Assembly: GCF_018343535.1 (NCBI RefSeq)
Contig: NZ_JAGYPF010000001.1
Coordinates: forward strand, 1,302,001 to 1,366,000
Direction of reading: 5' to 3'
From: Neobacillus rhizophilus
GTDB lineage: Bacteria > Bacillota > Bacilli > Bacillales > Cytobacillaceae
DNA length: 64,000 bases
A program made the position numbers and the translations under genes. The first letter of the stretch is position 1; each line of letters begins with the position of its first letter. The notes below the pieces were generated by a model that made no database searches, was not told the DNA's origin, and worked only from the letters and a program-made list of their open reading frames with translations. Positions 37,501 through 46,369 of the stretch are shown here, in pieces.

Positions 37501-37695
37501 ATGGCTAACAGCAGAAATAAATTATTAGTGCCTGGGATTGAACAATACCTTGATCAAGTTAAATATGAAATAGCCCAAGAATTCGGAGTACATTTGGGAT
37601 CCGATACCGTTTCTAGAGCCAATGGTTCGGTCGGTGGGGAAATAACTAAAAGACTTGTCCAGCAGGCACAGGCACAATTATCAGGACGTGAATAA
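37501..37695 (+). CDS. small acid-soluble spore protein, alpha/beta type
   Basis: The 64-aa SASP coats spore DNA and protects it from UV and heat. Two family signatures are seen: the GPR protease region [19 protein letters not shown] and the C-terminal [16 protein letters not shown]. Position next to rsgI/sigI suggests the B. subtilis sspD equivalent. The ATG at 37501 follows AAGGAGTG; three extra residues upstream are not needed. A sigma-G promoter is expected but not clearly visible. Confidence 0.92.
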   Translation: MANSRNKLLVPGIEQYLDQVKYEIAQEFGVHLGSDTVSRANGSVGGEITKRLVQQAQAQLSGRE

Positions 37696-37710
37696 TTTCA
37701 TAAAAATGGC

Positions 37711-37740
37711 AAAGAGGCAGCTCTTATGGAGCGCCTCTTT
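37711..37740. terminator. SASP/rsgI shared terminator
   Basis: AAAGAGGC (37711-37718) and GCCTCTTT (37733-37740) pair between the convergent genes, with an additional GCTC/GAGC inner pair. Confidence 0.82.
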
Positions 37741-37756
37741 TTATTTGTTTCTTTGT

Positions 37757-38830
37757 TTAATTTTGGTTGTCTGAATGATGGTATTTGCCTTTGGGATTGG
37801 GATTTCCCTGTGAATTTCCCTGTGAATTTCCTTGTGAATTTCCATGTGAATTTCCATGTGAATTTCCTTGTGAATTTCCATGTGAAATTTCCTGTTGATT
37901 GGCTTGCTTCTTGGCCTGCCCCGGATTTTGCTTTTGTTGGTTATCATCCATCTTTTTTGCCTGTCCAGGTGGGATTTTATCTTCGACTGGAGATTGGCCT
38001 ACGGTCGCCTGCGGAGTATTATCAACGGCAGGAGGTTCCTGAGTAACATTTTCCTCCATTTGTTTCTTTAATTGCCCTGGCGGTGCATTTGCTTCCGGAC
38101 CAGTAGGATTATTATGATTTTTGTACTTTTTCCAACTATTCTCCACTTTCTCTTTTGCCACCGGATTATTTATTGCCTTGTATTTACCAGCAGTGACACC
38201 TTTTTCGTGAGCAGTTTCAAGATCCTTTTCAGTGCCTGATAAAACAGTATATGCTAGCTGCTGCTCGGAAACAGCTTTGGTAATCTCTTTAATATCAGTT
38301 TCAAGCTTTTGCTCTTCCTTCTTTTCCATATGACCGGTCGGAACGGTTGAAATAATAACATGCTTATTCGTTTTGAAATACCCTTCTTTACCTATTTCCG
38401 ACAAAATTTCTTCAGTCACCTTCGTAACATCTTGTTTCTTCCAATCATCCAAATGGGAAATAATCTTTTTACCTTCAGGATTATAGCCTGTCAATTCCAC
38501 AACCTGCATCTTTTTATTTATTCCTAGTTCAATACTCGGATTCACATCAATTGACATATAGGCATAAGCTTTATTATTTTGATACATTGGAATAAATGAA
38601 CCGGAAAATAGTAAAATTGCAGCCGCTGCAGCCCAAACGGTTTTCATTTTGGCAACTTTCTTTATGGACGATAGATATTTTAATTGATTCTTGCTTTCAA
38701 CGGGATAAAAAGTTATTTCCTCTCCAATTGAATAGGATTGTTTTAGTCTCTTAGCCCGTAAGAACTCACCTTCAGGGGTTAAAAGCGTGAGAAAAAAATC
38801 ATCCATTTCCATTATTATTCCCTTTTTCAT
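37757..38830 (-). CDS. rsgI: anti-sigma-I factor RsgI
   Basis: The 357-aa single-pass membrane protein has an N-terminal cytosolic sigma-I-binding domain (MKKGIIMEMDDFFLTLLTPE), a membrane segment at about 64-84, and the conserved outer part YMSIDVNPSIELGINK. The C-terminal third is low-complexity: P/Q/N-rich, then a GNS(Q/H) four-residue repeat encoded by a 12-nt tandem repeat. Its ATG overlaps the sigI stop as ATGA. Sensing of envelope or heat stress through the outer domain is the known scheme. Confidence 0.93.
   Translation of the reverse strand: MKKGIIMEMDDFFLTLLTPEGEFLRAKRLKQSYSIGEEITFYPVESKNQLKYLSSIKKVAKMKTVWAAAAAILLFSGSFIPMYQNNKAYAYMSIDVNPSIELGINKKMQVVELTGYNPEGKKIISHLDDWKKQDVTKVTEEILSEIGKEGYFKTNKHVIISTVPTGHMEKKEEQKLETDIKEITKAVSEQQLAYTVLSGTEKDLETAHEKGVTAGKYKAINNPVAKEKVENSWKKYKNHNNPTGPEANAPPGQLKKQMEENVTQEPPAVDNTPQATVGQSPVEDKIPPGQAKKMDDNQQKQNPGQAKKQANQQEISHGNSQGNSHGNSHGNSQGNSQGNSQGNPNPKGKYHHSDNQN
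37797..37890 (-). repeat. 12-nt tandem repeat in the 3' end of rsgI
   Basis: About seven to eight units of TGTGAATTTCC(C/T/A) lie in tandem, reading GNSQ/GNSH on the coding strand. The unit is a multiple of three, so copy changes keep the frame. Confidence 0.85.
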
Positions 38831-39573
38831 GTATCAAGCACCCCCTTTATATAATCCTTCATATACACATAATCACTTGATAAAATTAAAGCAATGGCAA
38901 TAATATATTTGCGATTTCTTTCTAAGGTTTTTCTAGAGACATTTACCATTTTTTCAAGCTGATTAATAGGCAGCCGCTTCTTTTCGCGTAATGATTTAAA
39001 TAATTCTTCATTGTCAACCAATTTTTTTGCCGCGATGATTGCATTTTTCCTGGCATCTGCATGCTTCGGGGAATTCTCCACCAAATCGCTAAAGGTTAAA
39101 TCAAATGAAGCTAATAATGATTGAAAATGAATAATTTCCTCTTTTCTTAGCTGTTCGTCAGTCTTTTTCTGATATTCATCAAGGGAAAGCTCATTGACTA
39201 TTGCCGTTCCAGGTAATTCCTCATCTTGGAGGGAATTCGTTATATCAATACTGATGTGCTGATTTTTTGTTTGCTTTCGGATGTAGTCAATAACTCGTCT
39301 TTTAATAATCACTTCTGAAAAGCTTAATAAAGAGCTGCCACGGTCTTTTGAATATTTTTCAATCGCCTCATTAAAAGCAATAAGGCCAATGCTAAATTCA
39401 TCATCGGATTCATAGATATACCGGCGGCATACTGAAGAAACAGTTTTAGCGATAAATGGTTTATAGGCCTGGATGAGTTCATTCAGCAATGACTTATCAC
39501 CTTGCTGAATCAAGGCAACTGTATCTTCTAATGTTCTTTTATTCTTTTTAGCCATAAACAATAAACCTAGCAT
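38827..39573 (-). CDS. sigI: RNA polymerase sigma factor SigI
   Basis: The 248-aa sigma-70-related factor has region 2 in FIAKTVSSVCRRYIYESDDE and FSIGLIAFNEAIEKYS, and a SigI-type C-terminal region ending NVSRKTLERNRKYIIAIALI, the helix-turn-helix for the -35. The ATG at 39573 follows GAGGTGAGC; the upstream extension is rejected. It is first in sigI-rsgI. A TATAAT-like -10 lies at 39597-39602 on the minus strand. Confidence 0.93.
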   Translation of the reverse strand: MLGLLFMAKKNKRTLEDTVALIQQGDKSLLNELIQAYKPFIAKTVSSVCRRYIYESDDEFSIGLIAFNEAIEKYSKDRGSSLLSFSEVIIKRRVIDYIRKQTKNQHISIDITNSLQDEELPGTAIVNELSLDEYQKKTDEQLRKEEIIHFQSLLASFDLTFSDLVENSPKHADARKNAIIAAKKLVDNEELFKSLREKKRLPINQLEKMVNVSRKTLERNRKYIIAIALILSSDYVYMKDYIKGVLDT

Positions 39574-39814
39574 TTGCTCACCTCTTATTCGACCAATTAT
39601 AACATAAGAACAAGCTTTGGTCTTTATGGGGTTAAGCATAGGAAAAGACTGCATTTAGCCCACGAGCCTTCGTTTATTTGTTATTGTTCATGTCTTATTA
39701 AATAAATGTTACGTATATGGAAATACTCTTTATGGGGGTTTTTAAAAAATTTTCCCAATAAGAAAAGCGAAGCCTATGCTGACGAAGTATCCCTTTTGCA
39801 GCTGGACAATAAAA

Positions 39815-39850
39815 AAATTAAGGCTGCCTCGTCCGAGGCAGCCTTAATTT
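39815..39850. terminator. prfC terminator
   Basis: AATTAAGGCTGCCTC pairs with GAGGCAGCCTTAATT around GTCC, one of the strongest stems in the window, with T-runs on both strands. Confidence 0.9.
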
Positions 39851-39858
39851 TTTGGATT

Positions 39859-41439
39859 TTATTCATGCTGGTCCATTGGATTATAAAGCTTTACATTCGG
39901 ATTTTTCTCCTGGAACCACCGTAATGCAAAATCGTTCTCAAATAAAAATACATAATGCTCATAACGATCCTTCACGAGAAGGCTTCTTGTGCTAGACAGA
40001 TTTTCATCAACCTCGTCCTGATCAATCCAGCGGGCAATTTTTGAACCCATTCGTTCCATTAAAACCTCGGCATTGTATTCATTCCTCATTCTGTGCTCGA
40101 ATACTTCAAACTGCAGCTGACCTACAGCCCCTAATAAATACTCGTCTGTTTTAACGGTTTTAAAGAGCTGTATAGCACCTTCCTGAACAAGCTGATGCAG
40201 CCCTTTATAAAAGGACTTCTGCTTCATAACGTTCTTGGCAGATACCCTGACGTAAAGCTCCGGGGTAAACTGCGGAAGCCTCTCATATTGAAAATTGTTC
40301 TTACCCGTGGTAAGCGTATCGCCGATTTGGTAAGTTCCCGTATCATATAAACCGATGATATCTCCACTGACTGCTTCTTCCACTGTATTTCGTTCTTCTG
40401 CCATAAAGGAAGTGGATTGAGAAAGCTTTAATTGCTTATCAAGCCGTGGAACGTTTACCGTCATTCCTCTTTCAAATTTTCCAGAACAAATTCGTACGAA
40501 AGCAATCCGGTCCCGGTGTGCGGGATTCATATTCGCTTGAATTTTAAAAATAAAACCGGAAAATTGGTCGGAAAGCGGATCAATTTCCCCAATAGATGAA
40601 TTTCTCGCCTTAGGAGGCGGCGCAAATTGCAGGTAAGTCTCTAGAAATGTCTGGACCCCGAAATTCGTCAATGCACTTCCGAAGAACACAGGTGTCAGGC
40701 TTCCTGCTGCCACTTTTTCAGCAGAAAAATCATTTCCCGCTTCATTTAACAGCATGATTTCCTCTAGTGTCTGCTCATAAAGACCTGAAGATTTCAGCTT
40801 GTGATCACCATCAATTTCTCCATCATCATTTAAGGGAATATAGCGTGCATCTTCATCAACCCGGAATTGTTCTACCCGATTATAATATCTGTCGTAAATT
40901 CCCAAGAACTCTTTTCCCATTCCAATTGGCCAATTCATAGGGTAGGATTCAATTCCCAGAACTTCTTCCAGTTCTGCCAGAAGTTCTAGCGGTGGTTTTC
41001 CTTGGCGGTCAAGTTTATTAATAAACGTAAAAATAGGAATTCCCCGCATCCGGCAAACCTTGAAAAGCTTAATGGTCTGATCCTCGATTCCTTTCGCCGA
41101 ATCCACAATCATCACGGCACTGTCAACTGCCATTAAGGTCCTATACGTATCTTCACTAAAATCCTGGTGTCCAGGAGTATCTAAAATATTGACGCGAAAA
41201 CCGCTATAATCAAATTGCATGACACTGGAGGTAACAGAAATTCCCCGTTGCTTTTCAATTTCCATCCAGTCACTAGTGGCAAATTTTCCTGTCTTCTTTG
41301 CCTTTACTGTTCCGGCATCGCGGATTGCGCCGCCAAACAATAGCAATTTTTCCGTTAAGGTTGTTTTACCCGCATCCGGATGCGAGATAATCGCAAATGT
41401 ACGGCGCGATAATACTTCTTTTTTAAAATCGTTTCCCAT
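39859..41439 (-). CDS. prfC: peptide chain release factor 3
   Basis: The 526-aa translational GTPase recycles release factors after termination. G-domain motifs are [13 protein letters not shown] (G1), RGISVTSSV (G2), DTPGHQDF (G3) and NKLDRQGK (G4). The C-terminal RF3 domain starts at about 400 ([13 protein letters not shown]). It is monocistronic. Many bacilli lack RF3 or carry it variably, so its presence is a useful strain marker. Confidence 0.94.
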   Translation of the reverse strand: MGNDFKKEVLSRRTFAIISHPDAGKTTLTEKLLLFGGAIRDAGTVKAKKTGKFATSDWMEIEKQRGISVTSSVMQFDYSGFRVNILDTPGHQDFSEDTYRTLMAVDSAVMIVDSAKGIEDQTIKLFKVCRMRGIPIFTFINKLDRQGKPPLELLAELEEVLGIESYPMNWPIGMGKEFLGIYDRYYNRVEQFRVDEDARYIPLNDDGEIDGDHKLKSSGLYEQTLEEIMLLNEAGNDFSAEKVAAGSLTPVFFGSALTNFGVQTFLETYLQFAPPPKARNSSIGEIDPLSDQFSGFIFKIQANMNPAHRDRIAFVRICSGKFERGMTVNVPRLDKQLKLSQSTSFMAEERNTVEEAVSGDIIGLYDTGTYQIGDTLTTGKNNFQYERLPQFTPELYVRVSAKNVMKQKSFYKGLHQLVQEGAIQLFKTVKTDEYLLGAVGQLQFEVFEHRMRNEYNAEVLMERMGSKIARWIDQDEVDENLSSTRSLLVKDRYEHYVFLFENDFALRWFQEKNPNVKLYNPMDQHE

Positions 41440-41607
41440 TATGTCTTCCTCTCTTTTAACAGCCTAAGTTTTTTCCATAACTTCAATCTTATCGCTCAAA
41501 CGTTTACTTTGCAATATTTCAATAATAGACAATTGAGATTTTCTTTAATCGGGCTGAAATAATGACTATAATAAATATATACATAATTGATGATTTTGGG
41601 AGGATTT

Positions 41608-41868
41608 ATGGAAATTACAAAATTTGATCGACAAACATTAAATTTATTGCAAAAGGCATTTGAAATCGTGCTGGAACAAAACAAGATTCCCTTTAAAAAA
41701 ATCGGGATTGCCGAAGAAGCTGAGCAGCTTGTATTTTTATATGAAGGTAAAGCTGAAGAGGTTCATGTATTTAAATGGAAAAAGGCATCGAGCATTGGCG
41801 TCAGCATCGGTGTTCTAGCGCAAAGCGTTCTCACACCCATTATTCCCCATCTTCGGCTATTATCCTAA
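41608..41868 (+). CDS. 86-aa hypothetical protein
   Basis: The frame begins MEITKFDRQTLNLLQKAFE and ends in a hydrophobic tail SSIGVSIGVLAQSVLTPIIP that could be a membrane anchor. GGGAGGATTT precedes the ATG at 41608. A terminator separates it from the FtsH-like gene, so co-transcription is uncertain. I do not recognise the family. Confidence 0.65.
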   Translation: MEITKFDRQTLNLLQKAFEIVLEQNKIPFKKIGIAEEAEQLVFLYEGKAEEVHVFKWKKASSIGVSIGVLAQSVLTPIIPHLRLLS

Positions 41869-41878
41869 TTTTGAGCAG

Positions 41879-41909
41879 CACTTCCTGTTTTTTATGGGAA
41901 GTGTTTTTT
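41879..41909 (+). terminator. terminator of the 86-aa gene
   Basis: CACTTCC (41879-41885) pairs with GGAAGTG (41897-41903), followed by TTTTTT. Confidence 0.82.
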
Positions 41910-41999
41910 CTTCGATCAGCTTCCATCGATTCCCACATCCATTTTATTGGAAATCCCTTTATAATAGAGGTTGTACTTCTGTTAAAGGAGGAATAGCCC

Positions 42000-43724
42000 A
42001 TGAATCAAAGCAAAAAAACAGTTTCAAAAAAATTCTTTCCGCTGTTCGCTGCATTTATTATAGTGATTGGCGGAATTATTTGGTTCGTTCAATCAACTAC
42101 TAACCAAGTATCTATTCCGTTTTCGTCTGTAGAAACAATTATTCAAGAGCAAAACGGAAAAACAGTCACCCTAACTGAACAATCCGATGGAAGTCTCTTT
42201 ATAAAAGCAGGAAAATCTGAATATGTTTCCCAAGTTCCCCCTAATAGCCAAATGGTGGATAAACTGGTTGAGAAATATAATATCAAATATTCCTTTTCAT
42301 CTAGCAGCCGCTATGGTAAATGGATCATGGCTGGAGTCCTTCTTTTATTAGGAGGTGCTGTCTACACTGTCCAAAAAAGAAAGGGCGGCATCGGCTTAGG
42401 AAATTCCATGAAAAACAGCGTCGCAAAGGCCCGCCCTCTGCCAAACATCAGTTTAAAGGATGTAGGCGGTCTAGGCGATGAAATGAAAGAAGAGATATTG
42501 CAAACTTTAACAACTTTAAAGGATAAGGAAAGAGCGTTAAAGCTTGGGATTAAACCGCCGAAAGGAATCCTGTTATACGGACCTCCTGGAACCGGAAAAA
42601 CCTTGCTTGCGCAAGCAATCGCCCATGAGCTGAATGCTTCGTTTTTCTCTGCCAGCGGGTCGGCGTTTAATGAATTATTTGTCGGCGTCGGTGCAAGCCG
42701 TGTCCGCTCATTGTTTCAGGCGGCCAGAAAACAGCGTCCTGCTGTCATTTTTATCGATGAAGTAGATGCCCTTGCCGGCAGACGTAAAGCCCATGGCGGC
42801 GAAGAAGGAGAAAAAACATTAACTGAACTTCTTGTCCAGCTTGACGGCGGCCATTCCAATGACGGCATTTTATTTATTGCCGCTACAAACAGAAAAGATA
42901 TGCTTGATGAAGCATTCTTGCGTCCCGGGAGGATTGATTTCTCATTCCATGTTCCTCTGCCTGATACAAAAGGTCGCAGGGAAATCATTGAAATTCATTC
43001 AAAAGGAAAAGCGATTGCCAAAAATGTCCTTACGTCATTAGATGATTTAGCGGAAAGTACTTCCGGGTTTTCCGGAGCAGAGCTGTTTTCATTATTTGAA
43101 TCAGCAAGCCGTCATGCAGTCCGTAATGGGCGTGATATGATTCAAAAACAGGACCTAGATTATGCTCTTGACCGAACCATTTTAGGAAGTACTTCACGGT
43201 CGTTGCAGGATCATGAGACAAAGCGGCGGGTAGCCATCCACGAAGCCGGGCACGCCCTTGTTGCTTCTGTAACAAAACCGGGTTCAGTCAGAAAAGCGAC
43301 AATTATTCCACGGGGTGAAGCCTTGGGGTATGTAGCACCAATTCCAAAAGAATTAAATTTATCTACAACAAGCGACCTGCTTGACCGAGTTGCCATGATA
43401 TTAGCCGGCGGTACCGCCGAAAGGATGTTTCTAGGTGAACACAGTATCGGTGTATCCGGTGATGTGCAACAGGCTAAACATATTATTGAACAAATGGTTG
43501 AAATTGGAATGCTTCAGGACGGCTTTACGTTAACCTTTAGTAAACCGGATAAAGAAATCAAAATGCAAGAACTGTTTGCAGAGGGTATAGAGAAAGCAGA
43601 AAAATTAATCGAAAGCCATCAAGTGCAGTATTTACAATTGGTGGATGCCTTATTAAAAAAAGAAACTTTGGAAGGGCATGAAGTCGAAGAAATCGTTTGT
43701 GCGAATATGAATGTAGCTGGATAA
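42000..43724 (+). CDS. FtsH-like ATP-dependent zinc metalloprotease paralogue
   Basis: The 574-aa protein keeps the FtsH plan: two membrane segments (about 12-30 and 108-124) around a short outer domain, then AAA with Walker A GPPGTGKT (194-201), pore loop FVGVG (227-231), Walker [13 protein letters not shown], and the zinc site HEAGH (414-418) with the third-ligand Asp in SGDVQQAK. It is shorter than canonical FtsH (about 640 aa) and lacks its long C-terminal tail. B. subtilis ftsH lies elsewhere, near the replication origin, so this is probably a second, specialised copy. AAAGGAGGAATAGCC precedes the ATG. Confidence 0.87.
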   Translation: MNQSKKTVSKKFFPLFAAFIIVIGGIIWFVQSTTNQVSIPFSSVETIIQEQNGKTVTLTEQSDGSLFIKAGKSEYVSQVPPNSQMVDKLVEKYNIKYSFSSSSRYGKWIMAGVLLLLGGAVYTVQKRKGGIGLGNSMKNSVAKARPLPNISLKDVGGLGDEMKEEILQTLTTLKDKERALKLGIKPPKGILLYGPPGTGKTLLAQAIAHELNASFFSASGSAFNELFVGVGASRVRSLFQAARKQRPAVIFIDEVDALAGRRKAHGGEEGEKTLTELLVQLDGGHSNDGILFIAATNRKDMLDEAFLRPGRIDFSFHVPLPDTKGRREIIEIHSKGKAIAKNVLTSLDDLAESTSGFSGAELFSLFESASRHAVRNGRDMIQKQDLDYALDRTILGSTSRSLQDHETKRRVAIHEAGHALVASVTKPGSVRKATIIPRGEALGYVAPIPKELNLSTTSDLLDRVAMILAGGTAERMFLGEHSIGVSGDVQQAKHIIEQMVEIGMLQDGFTLTFSKPDKEIKMQELFAEGIEKAEKLIESHQVQYLQLVDALLKKETLEGHEVEEIVCANMNVAG

Positions 43725-43727
43725 ATG

Positions 43728-43801
43728 AAAACTTGCCGATTGGCGAGTCCGATAGGACGAGGACAGAGGCGTAGTTGAATTTATACTTTCCTTTTAGCTA
43801 A
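43728..43801 (+). repeat. structured intergenic repeat, copy 2
   Basis: This shares CTTGCCGATTGGCGAG (one base differs from copy 1), the GTCC-GATA-GGAC hairpin, the identical GAGGCGTAGTTG, TTATACTTTC and TTTTAGCTAA with 34714-34824. It lacks the long second hairpin. It lies directly after the FtsH-like gene, in its 3' region. Confidence 0.7.
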
Positions 43802-43806
43802 CAGGC

Positions 43807-43838
43807 AAAACCCGCTTGGGAAACCGAGCGGGTTTTTT
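43807..43838 (+). terminator. terminator of the FtsH-like gene
   Basis: AAAACCCGCT (43807-43816) and AGCGGGTTTTTT (43827-43838) pair over 10 nt. Confidence 0.88.
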
Positions 43839-43861
43839 GGGCTAATTACCCATTCATTTTC

Positions 43862-44002
43862 TTAATAGTAGCAAGCTGCTCCTACAATAATCAAGAGGAT
43901 AAATAACACCACGATTAAAGTGAAGCCACCACAGCCATAGCCAAAGCCGCCGTAGCCACAGCCGCCATAGCCGTAGCCGCCAAAACCGCCATATCCAAAC
44001 AT
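43862..44002 (-). CDS. YjcZ-family sporulation peptide, 46 aa
   Basis: The Gly/Tyr-rich N-terminus [20 protein letters not shown] leads into one membrane helix, [20 protein letters not shown]. YjcZ peptides are abundant small membrane proteins of Bacillus spore formers. GGAGGTAAAAAGT precedes the ATG. A second copy follows upstream at 44024-44119. Confidence 0.85.
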   Translation of the reverse strand: MFGYGGFGGYGYGGCGYGGFGYGCGGFTLIVVLFILLIIVGAACYY

Positions 44003-44023
44003 ACTTTTTACCTCCTTATATTT

Positions 44024-44119
44024 TTATATAACCCAAGAAGCCCCTACAATGATTAATAAAATGAACAGAACCACGATTAGGGCAAATCCTGCTCCGTAGC
44101 CACCTGCTACACCAGTCAT
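44024..44119 (-). CDS. YjcZ-family sporulation peptide, 31 aa
   Basis: MTGVAGGYGAG leads into [18 protein letters not shown], the same helix as its neighbour with a much shorter Gly/Tyr leader. GGAGGTAATGTTAA precedes the ATG. The two genes are 21 nt apart and likely co-transcribed. Confidence 0.82.
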   Translation of the reverse strand: MTGVAGGYGAGFALIVVLFILLIIVGASWVI

Positions 44120-44219
44120 TTAACATTACCTCCTTTTTTGAATTCCATATATCCTATTCACCTAGATAAAAATGTGCAATAGACACTTATCCCTATTACC
44201 CAGATTTGTAAAAAAGGAA

Positions 44220-44248
44220 AAGCCCATTCTTAGAAAGAAATTGGGCTT
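44220..44248. terminator. second terminator after phaP
   Basis: AAGCCCA (44220-44226) and TGGGCTT (44242-44248) form the stem, TTTTCC follows on the minus strand. Confidence 0.65.
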
Positions 44249-44254
44249 AAAGTA

Positions 44255-44294
44255 AAAAAGCCACATCTCCCTGTAAAATAGAGAGTGCGGCTTT
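44255..44294 (-). terminator. phaP terminator
   Basis: On the minus strand AAAGCCGCACTCTCT pairs with AGGGAGATGTGGCTTTTTT, with two mismatches and a good T-run. Confidence 0.75.
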
Positions 44295-44347
44295 AATTCA
44301 AGTATATACACATTCTGTGATAATCCTTTGCTGCGATATGCTAGTAG

Positions 44348-44950
44348 TTAATTCGATTTAACAAGCTCTTTCAAACTATTCTTCCCGCGTTCAACTAAAT
44401 CAAGATGGGTATTACGTGCCAATTTAACGTATTCCTTTCTAACTTGCAGCCACGCATTTCTGCGCTCGCGAGCAAAGCCAATGCCTGCTTCAGTATTTTT
44501 CACAAAATTGTCTTCCATTTGTTCGACAAATTGGAAAAAGGTTTTAACTGGGGTCAAAGCCAATATCTCTAATTGGCTGGAAACCTCGCTAAGCTGCTTT
44601 TTAAGCTCTTCCCGATCGTTATTTGGCACTGCCTCATCCTTTGCATCCTCTTTACGAAAATTAACTTGTTGGGCAACCTCAGATACCATTTCTTTGTTTG
44701 TTTTTCTTGCCTGGTCATATAATTTCGCGACGGATTTTCTATATTGCTTATTGAACTTGATGACTTCCTTTACAGAATTAAGGTAGGCATCCTCCCGGCT
44801 CTCCCTTAGCTTCCGTGCCCGTTCCTGGGAAAGCTCATATTGTTCCCAAAAAGTGTTCACAAACGAAACTTCAGCAATAGATTCCTCCGCAGCTTGTGGA
44901 ACTGTTTTTACGTCGACTTCAGGAATCGCTTCGATCTTCTTCTGCGCCAT
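44348..44950 (-). CDS. phaP: phasin-like PHA granule protein
   Basis: The 200-aa amphipathic, all-helical protein (FVNTFWEQYELSQERARKL to LVERGKNSLKELVKSN) is of the size and charge of Bacillus PhaP, which coats polyhydroxybutyrate granules. Identity rests on context: it overlaps the phaQ 3' end by 32 nt, as expected for a PhaQ-controlled pair, and phaR and phaC lie 2.5-4 kb away. AGGAGGAAGGACG precedes the ATG. Confidence 0.75.
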   Translation of the reverse strand: MAQKKIEAIPEVDVKTVPQAAEESIAEVSFVNTFWEQYELSQERARKLRESREDAYLNSVKEVIKFNKQYRKSVAKLYDQARKTNKEMVSEVAQQVNFRKEDAKDEAVPNNDREELKKQLSEVSSQLEILALTPVKTFFQFVEQMEDNFVKNTEAGIGFARERRNAWLQVRKEYVKLARNTHLDLVERGKNSLKELVKSN

Positions 44951-45368
44951 CGTCCTTCCTCCTCTTACGATTATTTACTTTCTCTATTGCATCCTTCTTT
45001 TGGAAAGAAGGAATATAGAGCTCAAGGACACTGGTATACATTTTGAAAAATTGATCGAGGAGTGATTGATACGTTTCTAGTTGATTGGCATATCCTTTTA
45101 AGTATGTAATACCAGCTTTTGTAATGGAATACCTTCTTTTGGCTGGACCTGCACCAGTAGTATCCCATTCAGATGAAACCAAATCCTCTTTTTCTAATTG
45201 TCTTAACATTCTGTACAGGTTTCCTTGATCCAAAGTTTTAAAGCCAAATGACTCCAGCTTTTGACTCAATTCATACCCATGCAGAGAAACCCTGCTAAGA
45301 AGCAATAAAATAAATGGCAGCACAAAATTTTTTGATGGATTGACTGATTGATTATCTTGGTTTACCAT
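44919..45368 (-). CDS. phaQ: PHB-responsive PadR-type repressor PhaQ
   Basis: The 149-aa winged-helix protein of the PadR class has LLLLSRVSLHGYELSQKLE, LYRMLRQLEKEDLVSSEWD and RRYSITKAGITYLKGY. In Bacillus megaterium PhaQ represses phaP and phaQ and is released by binding polymer. Autoregulation here is supported by the inverted repeat at 45407-45442, directly upstream. Confidence 0.85.
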   Translation of the reverse strand: MVNQDNQSVNPSKNFVLPFILLLLSRVSLHGYELSQKLESFGFKTLDQGNLYRMLRQLEKEDLVSSEWDTTGAGPAKRRYSITKAGITYLKGYANQLETYQSLLDQFFKMYTSVLELYIPSFQKKDAIEKVNNRKRRKDDGAEEDRSDS

Positions 45369-45406
45369 GTCTTTATCACCTCACCTATATGTATTTTACA
45401 CCTATC

Positions 45407-45442
45407 AGTAATATTTTGTCAATCTTGTCAATAAATATTACT
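45407..45442. promoter_or_regulatory. inverted repeat in the phaQ/depolymerase divergent promoter
   Basis: AGTAATATTT (45407-45416) and AAATATTACT (45433-45442) are perfect 10-nt arms, 16 nt apart, enclosing the direct repeat TTGTCAATc-TTGTCAATa. It lies in the 146-nt gap between phaQ and the divergent hydrolase gene, so one regulator could control both. Confidence 0.6.
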
Positions 45443-45514
45443 AAAAGCTGAGTAAACCTGTTTACAATTTTACCAACTTGGATATAAACTATTAAAAATG
45501 AAAGGTGGTGTAAA

Positions 45515-46297
45515 ATGGAAAAAGCAAAGGTTAGCAAATTGGGTGTTCCTTATTTACATTTAGGTAAAGGCGAGCCATTAGTGTTTATTCATGGTCTTGG
45601 TGAGATAAAGGAGGGGTGGCAGCACCAATTTGAATTTGCCGATGAATATGAATTAATTATTCCAGACCTAAGAGGCCACGGGGAGTGTACCAAGACCTAT
45701 GGAATCACGATTCAGAATTTTGCTGCAGACATTATCAGCCTATTAAAGGAGTTAAAAATTGAAAACGCTCACATTGTTGGATTATCAATGGGTGGAGCCG
45801 TTGCACAGGAAATCTACCGCCAGTCGCCCTCAATCTGCCGTTCTCTCATGCTAGTAAGTACATTCCACTACTTTCCAAATAAACTCAAACGCCTACTATT
45901 CGAAAATCGAAAAGCAAAGTTTCAAAAAGTCGCTTCTGCCGGGAAGGAATCAGAATATTTAGCCCGAATGGCCCTGTATTCCTGGGATAAGGAAACTGTT
46001 GAACAATTCAACCAACTTTTTCGACCTAAACATGAGATTTTTATTGAATCATTGAAAGCTTGCCTAGAAGTGAATAATTTATCATTACTGCCAACAATTG
46101 AAGTGCCAACCCTTATAATCGGCGGACAGTATGATTCTGTATTGCCGGTTTGGATACAGGCATGGATGCATAAGTTAATACCAAACTCTAAATTCATTAT
46201 TATGAGGAATACCGGCCATCTTGCCAAACTCGAAGCAAAAGACCGGTTTAACCTTCTCTTGCGTGAATTCCTCAACCAGCATCGAAATGCCGGATAA
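45515..46297 (+). CDS. alpha/beta hydrolase, candidate intracellular PHB depolymerase
   Basis: The 260-aa hydrolase has the oxyanion segment IHGLGEIKEG, nucleophile Ser91 in GLSMGGAV, acid Asp in GGQYDSVLP and His in NTGHLAKLE. It is divergent from phaQP and converges on phaC, which suggests a role in polymer turnover. Bacillus intracellular PHB depolymerases are alpha/beta hydrolases of similar size. General esterase function cannot be excluded. Confidence 0.7.
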   Translation: MEKAKVSKLGVPYLHLGKGEPLVFIHGLGEIKEGWQHQFEFADEYELIIPDLRGHGECTKTYGITIQNFAADIISLLKELKIENAHIVGLSMGGAVAQEIYRQSPSICRSLMLVSTFHYFPNKLKRLLFENRKAKFQKVASAGKESEYLARMALYSWDKETVEQFNQLFRPKHEIFIESLKACLEVNNLSLLPTIEVPTLIIGGQYDSVLPVWIQAWMHKLIPNSKFIIMRNTGHLAKLEAKDRFNLLLREFLNQHRNAG

Positions 46298-46303
46298 TTT
46301 ATA

Positions 46304-46345
46304 TTAGCGGGAAGGATGGGGCCCCCACTCCGTTCTTCCCGTTAA
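46304..46345. terminator. shared terminator, hydrolase and phaC
   Basis: TTAGCGGGAAG and CTTCCCGTTAA form the outer stem, and GGATGGGG/CCCCCACTCC the inner part. T-rich tracts are short, so strength is uncertain. Confidence 0.65.
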
Positions 46346-46369
46346 TAAATTTATTCTCGTCCTTGGAAA

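Noticed and set aside
37797-37890. Tandem short repeats that could suggest a CRISPR array
   Set aside because: The unit is 12 nt with no spacers and lies in frame inside rsgI.
37726-38046. 106-aa plus-strand frame over the rsgI tail
   Set aside because: It is the antisense shadow of the GNS(Q/H) repeat, with no ribosome site.
39706-39924. 72-aa plus-strand frame between sigI and prfC
   Set aside because: It crosses the prfC terminator and runs into prfC on the other strand, with no ribosome site.
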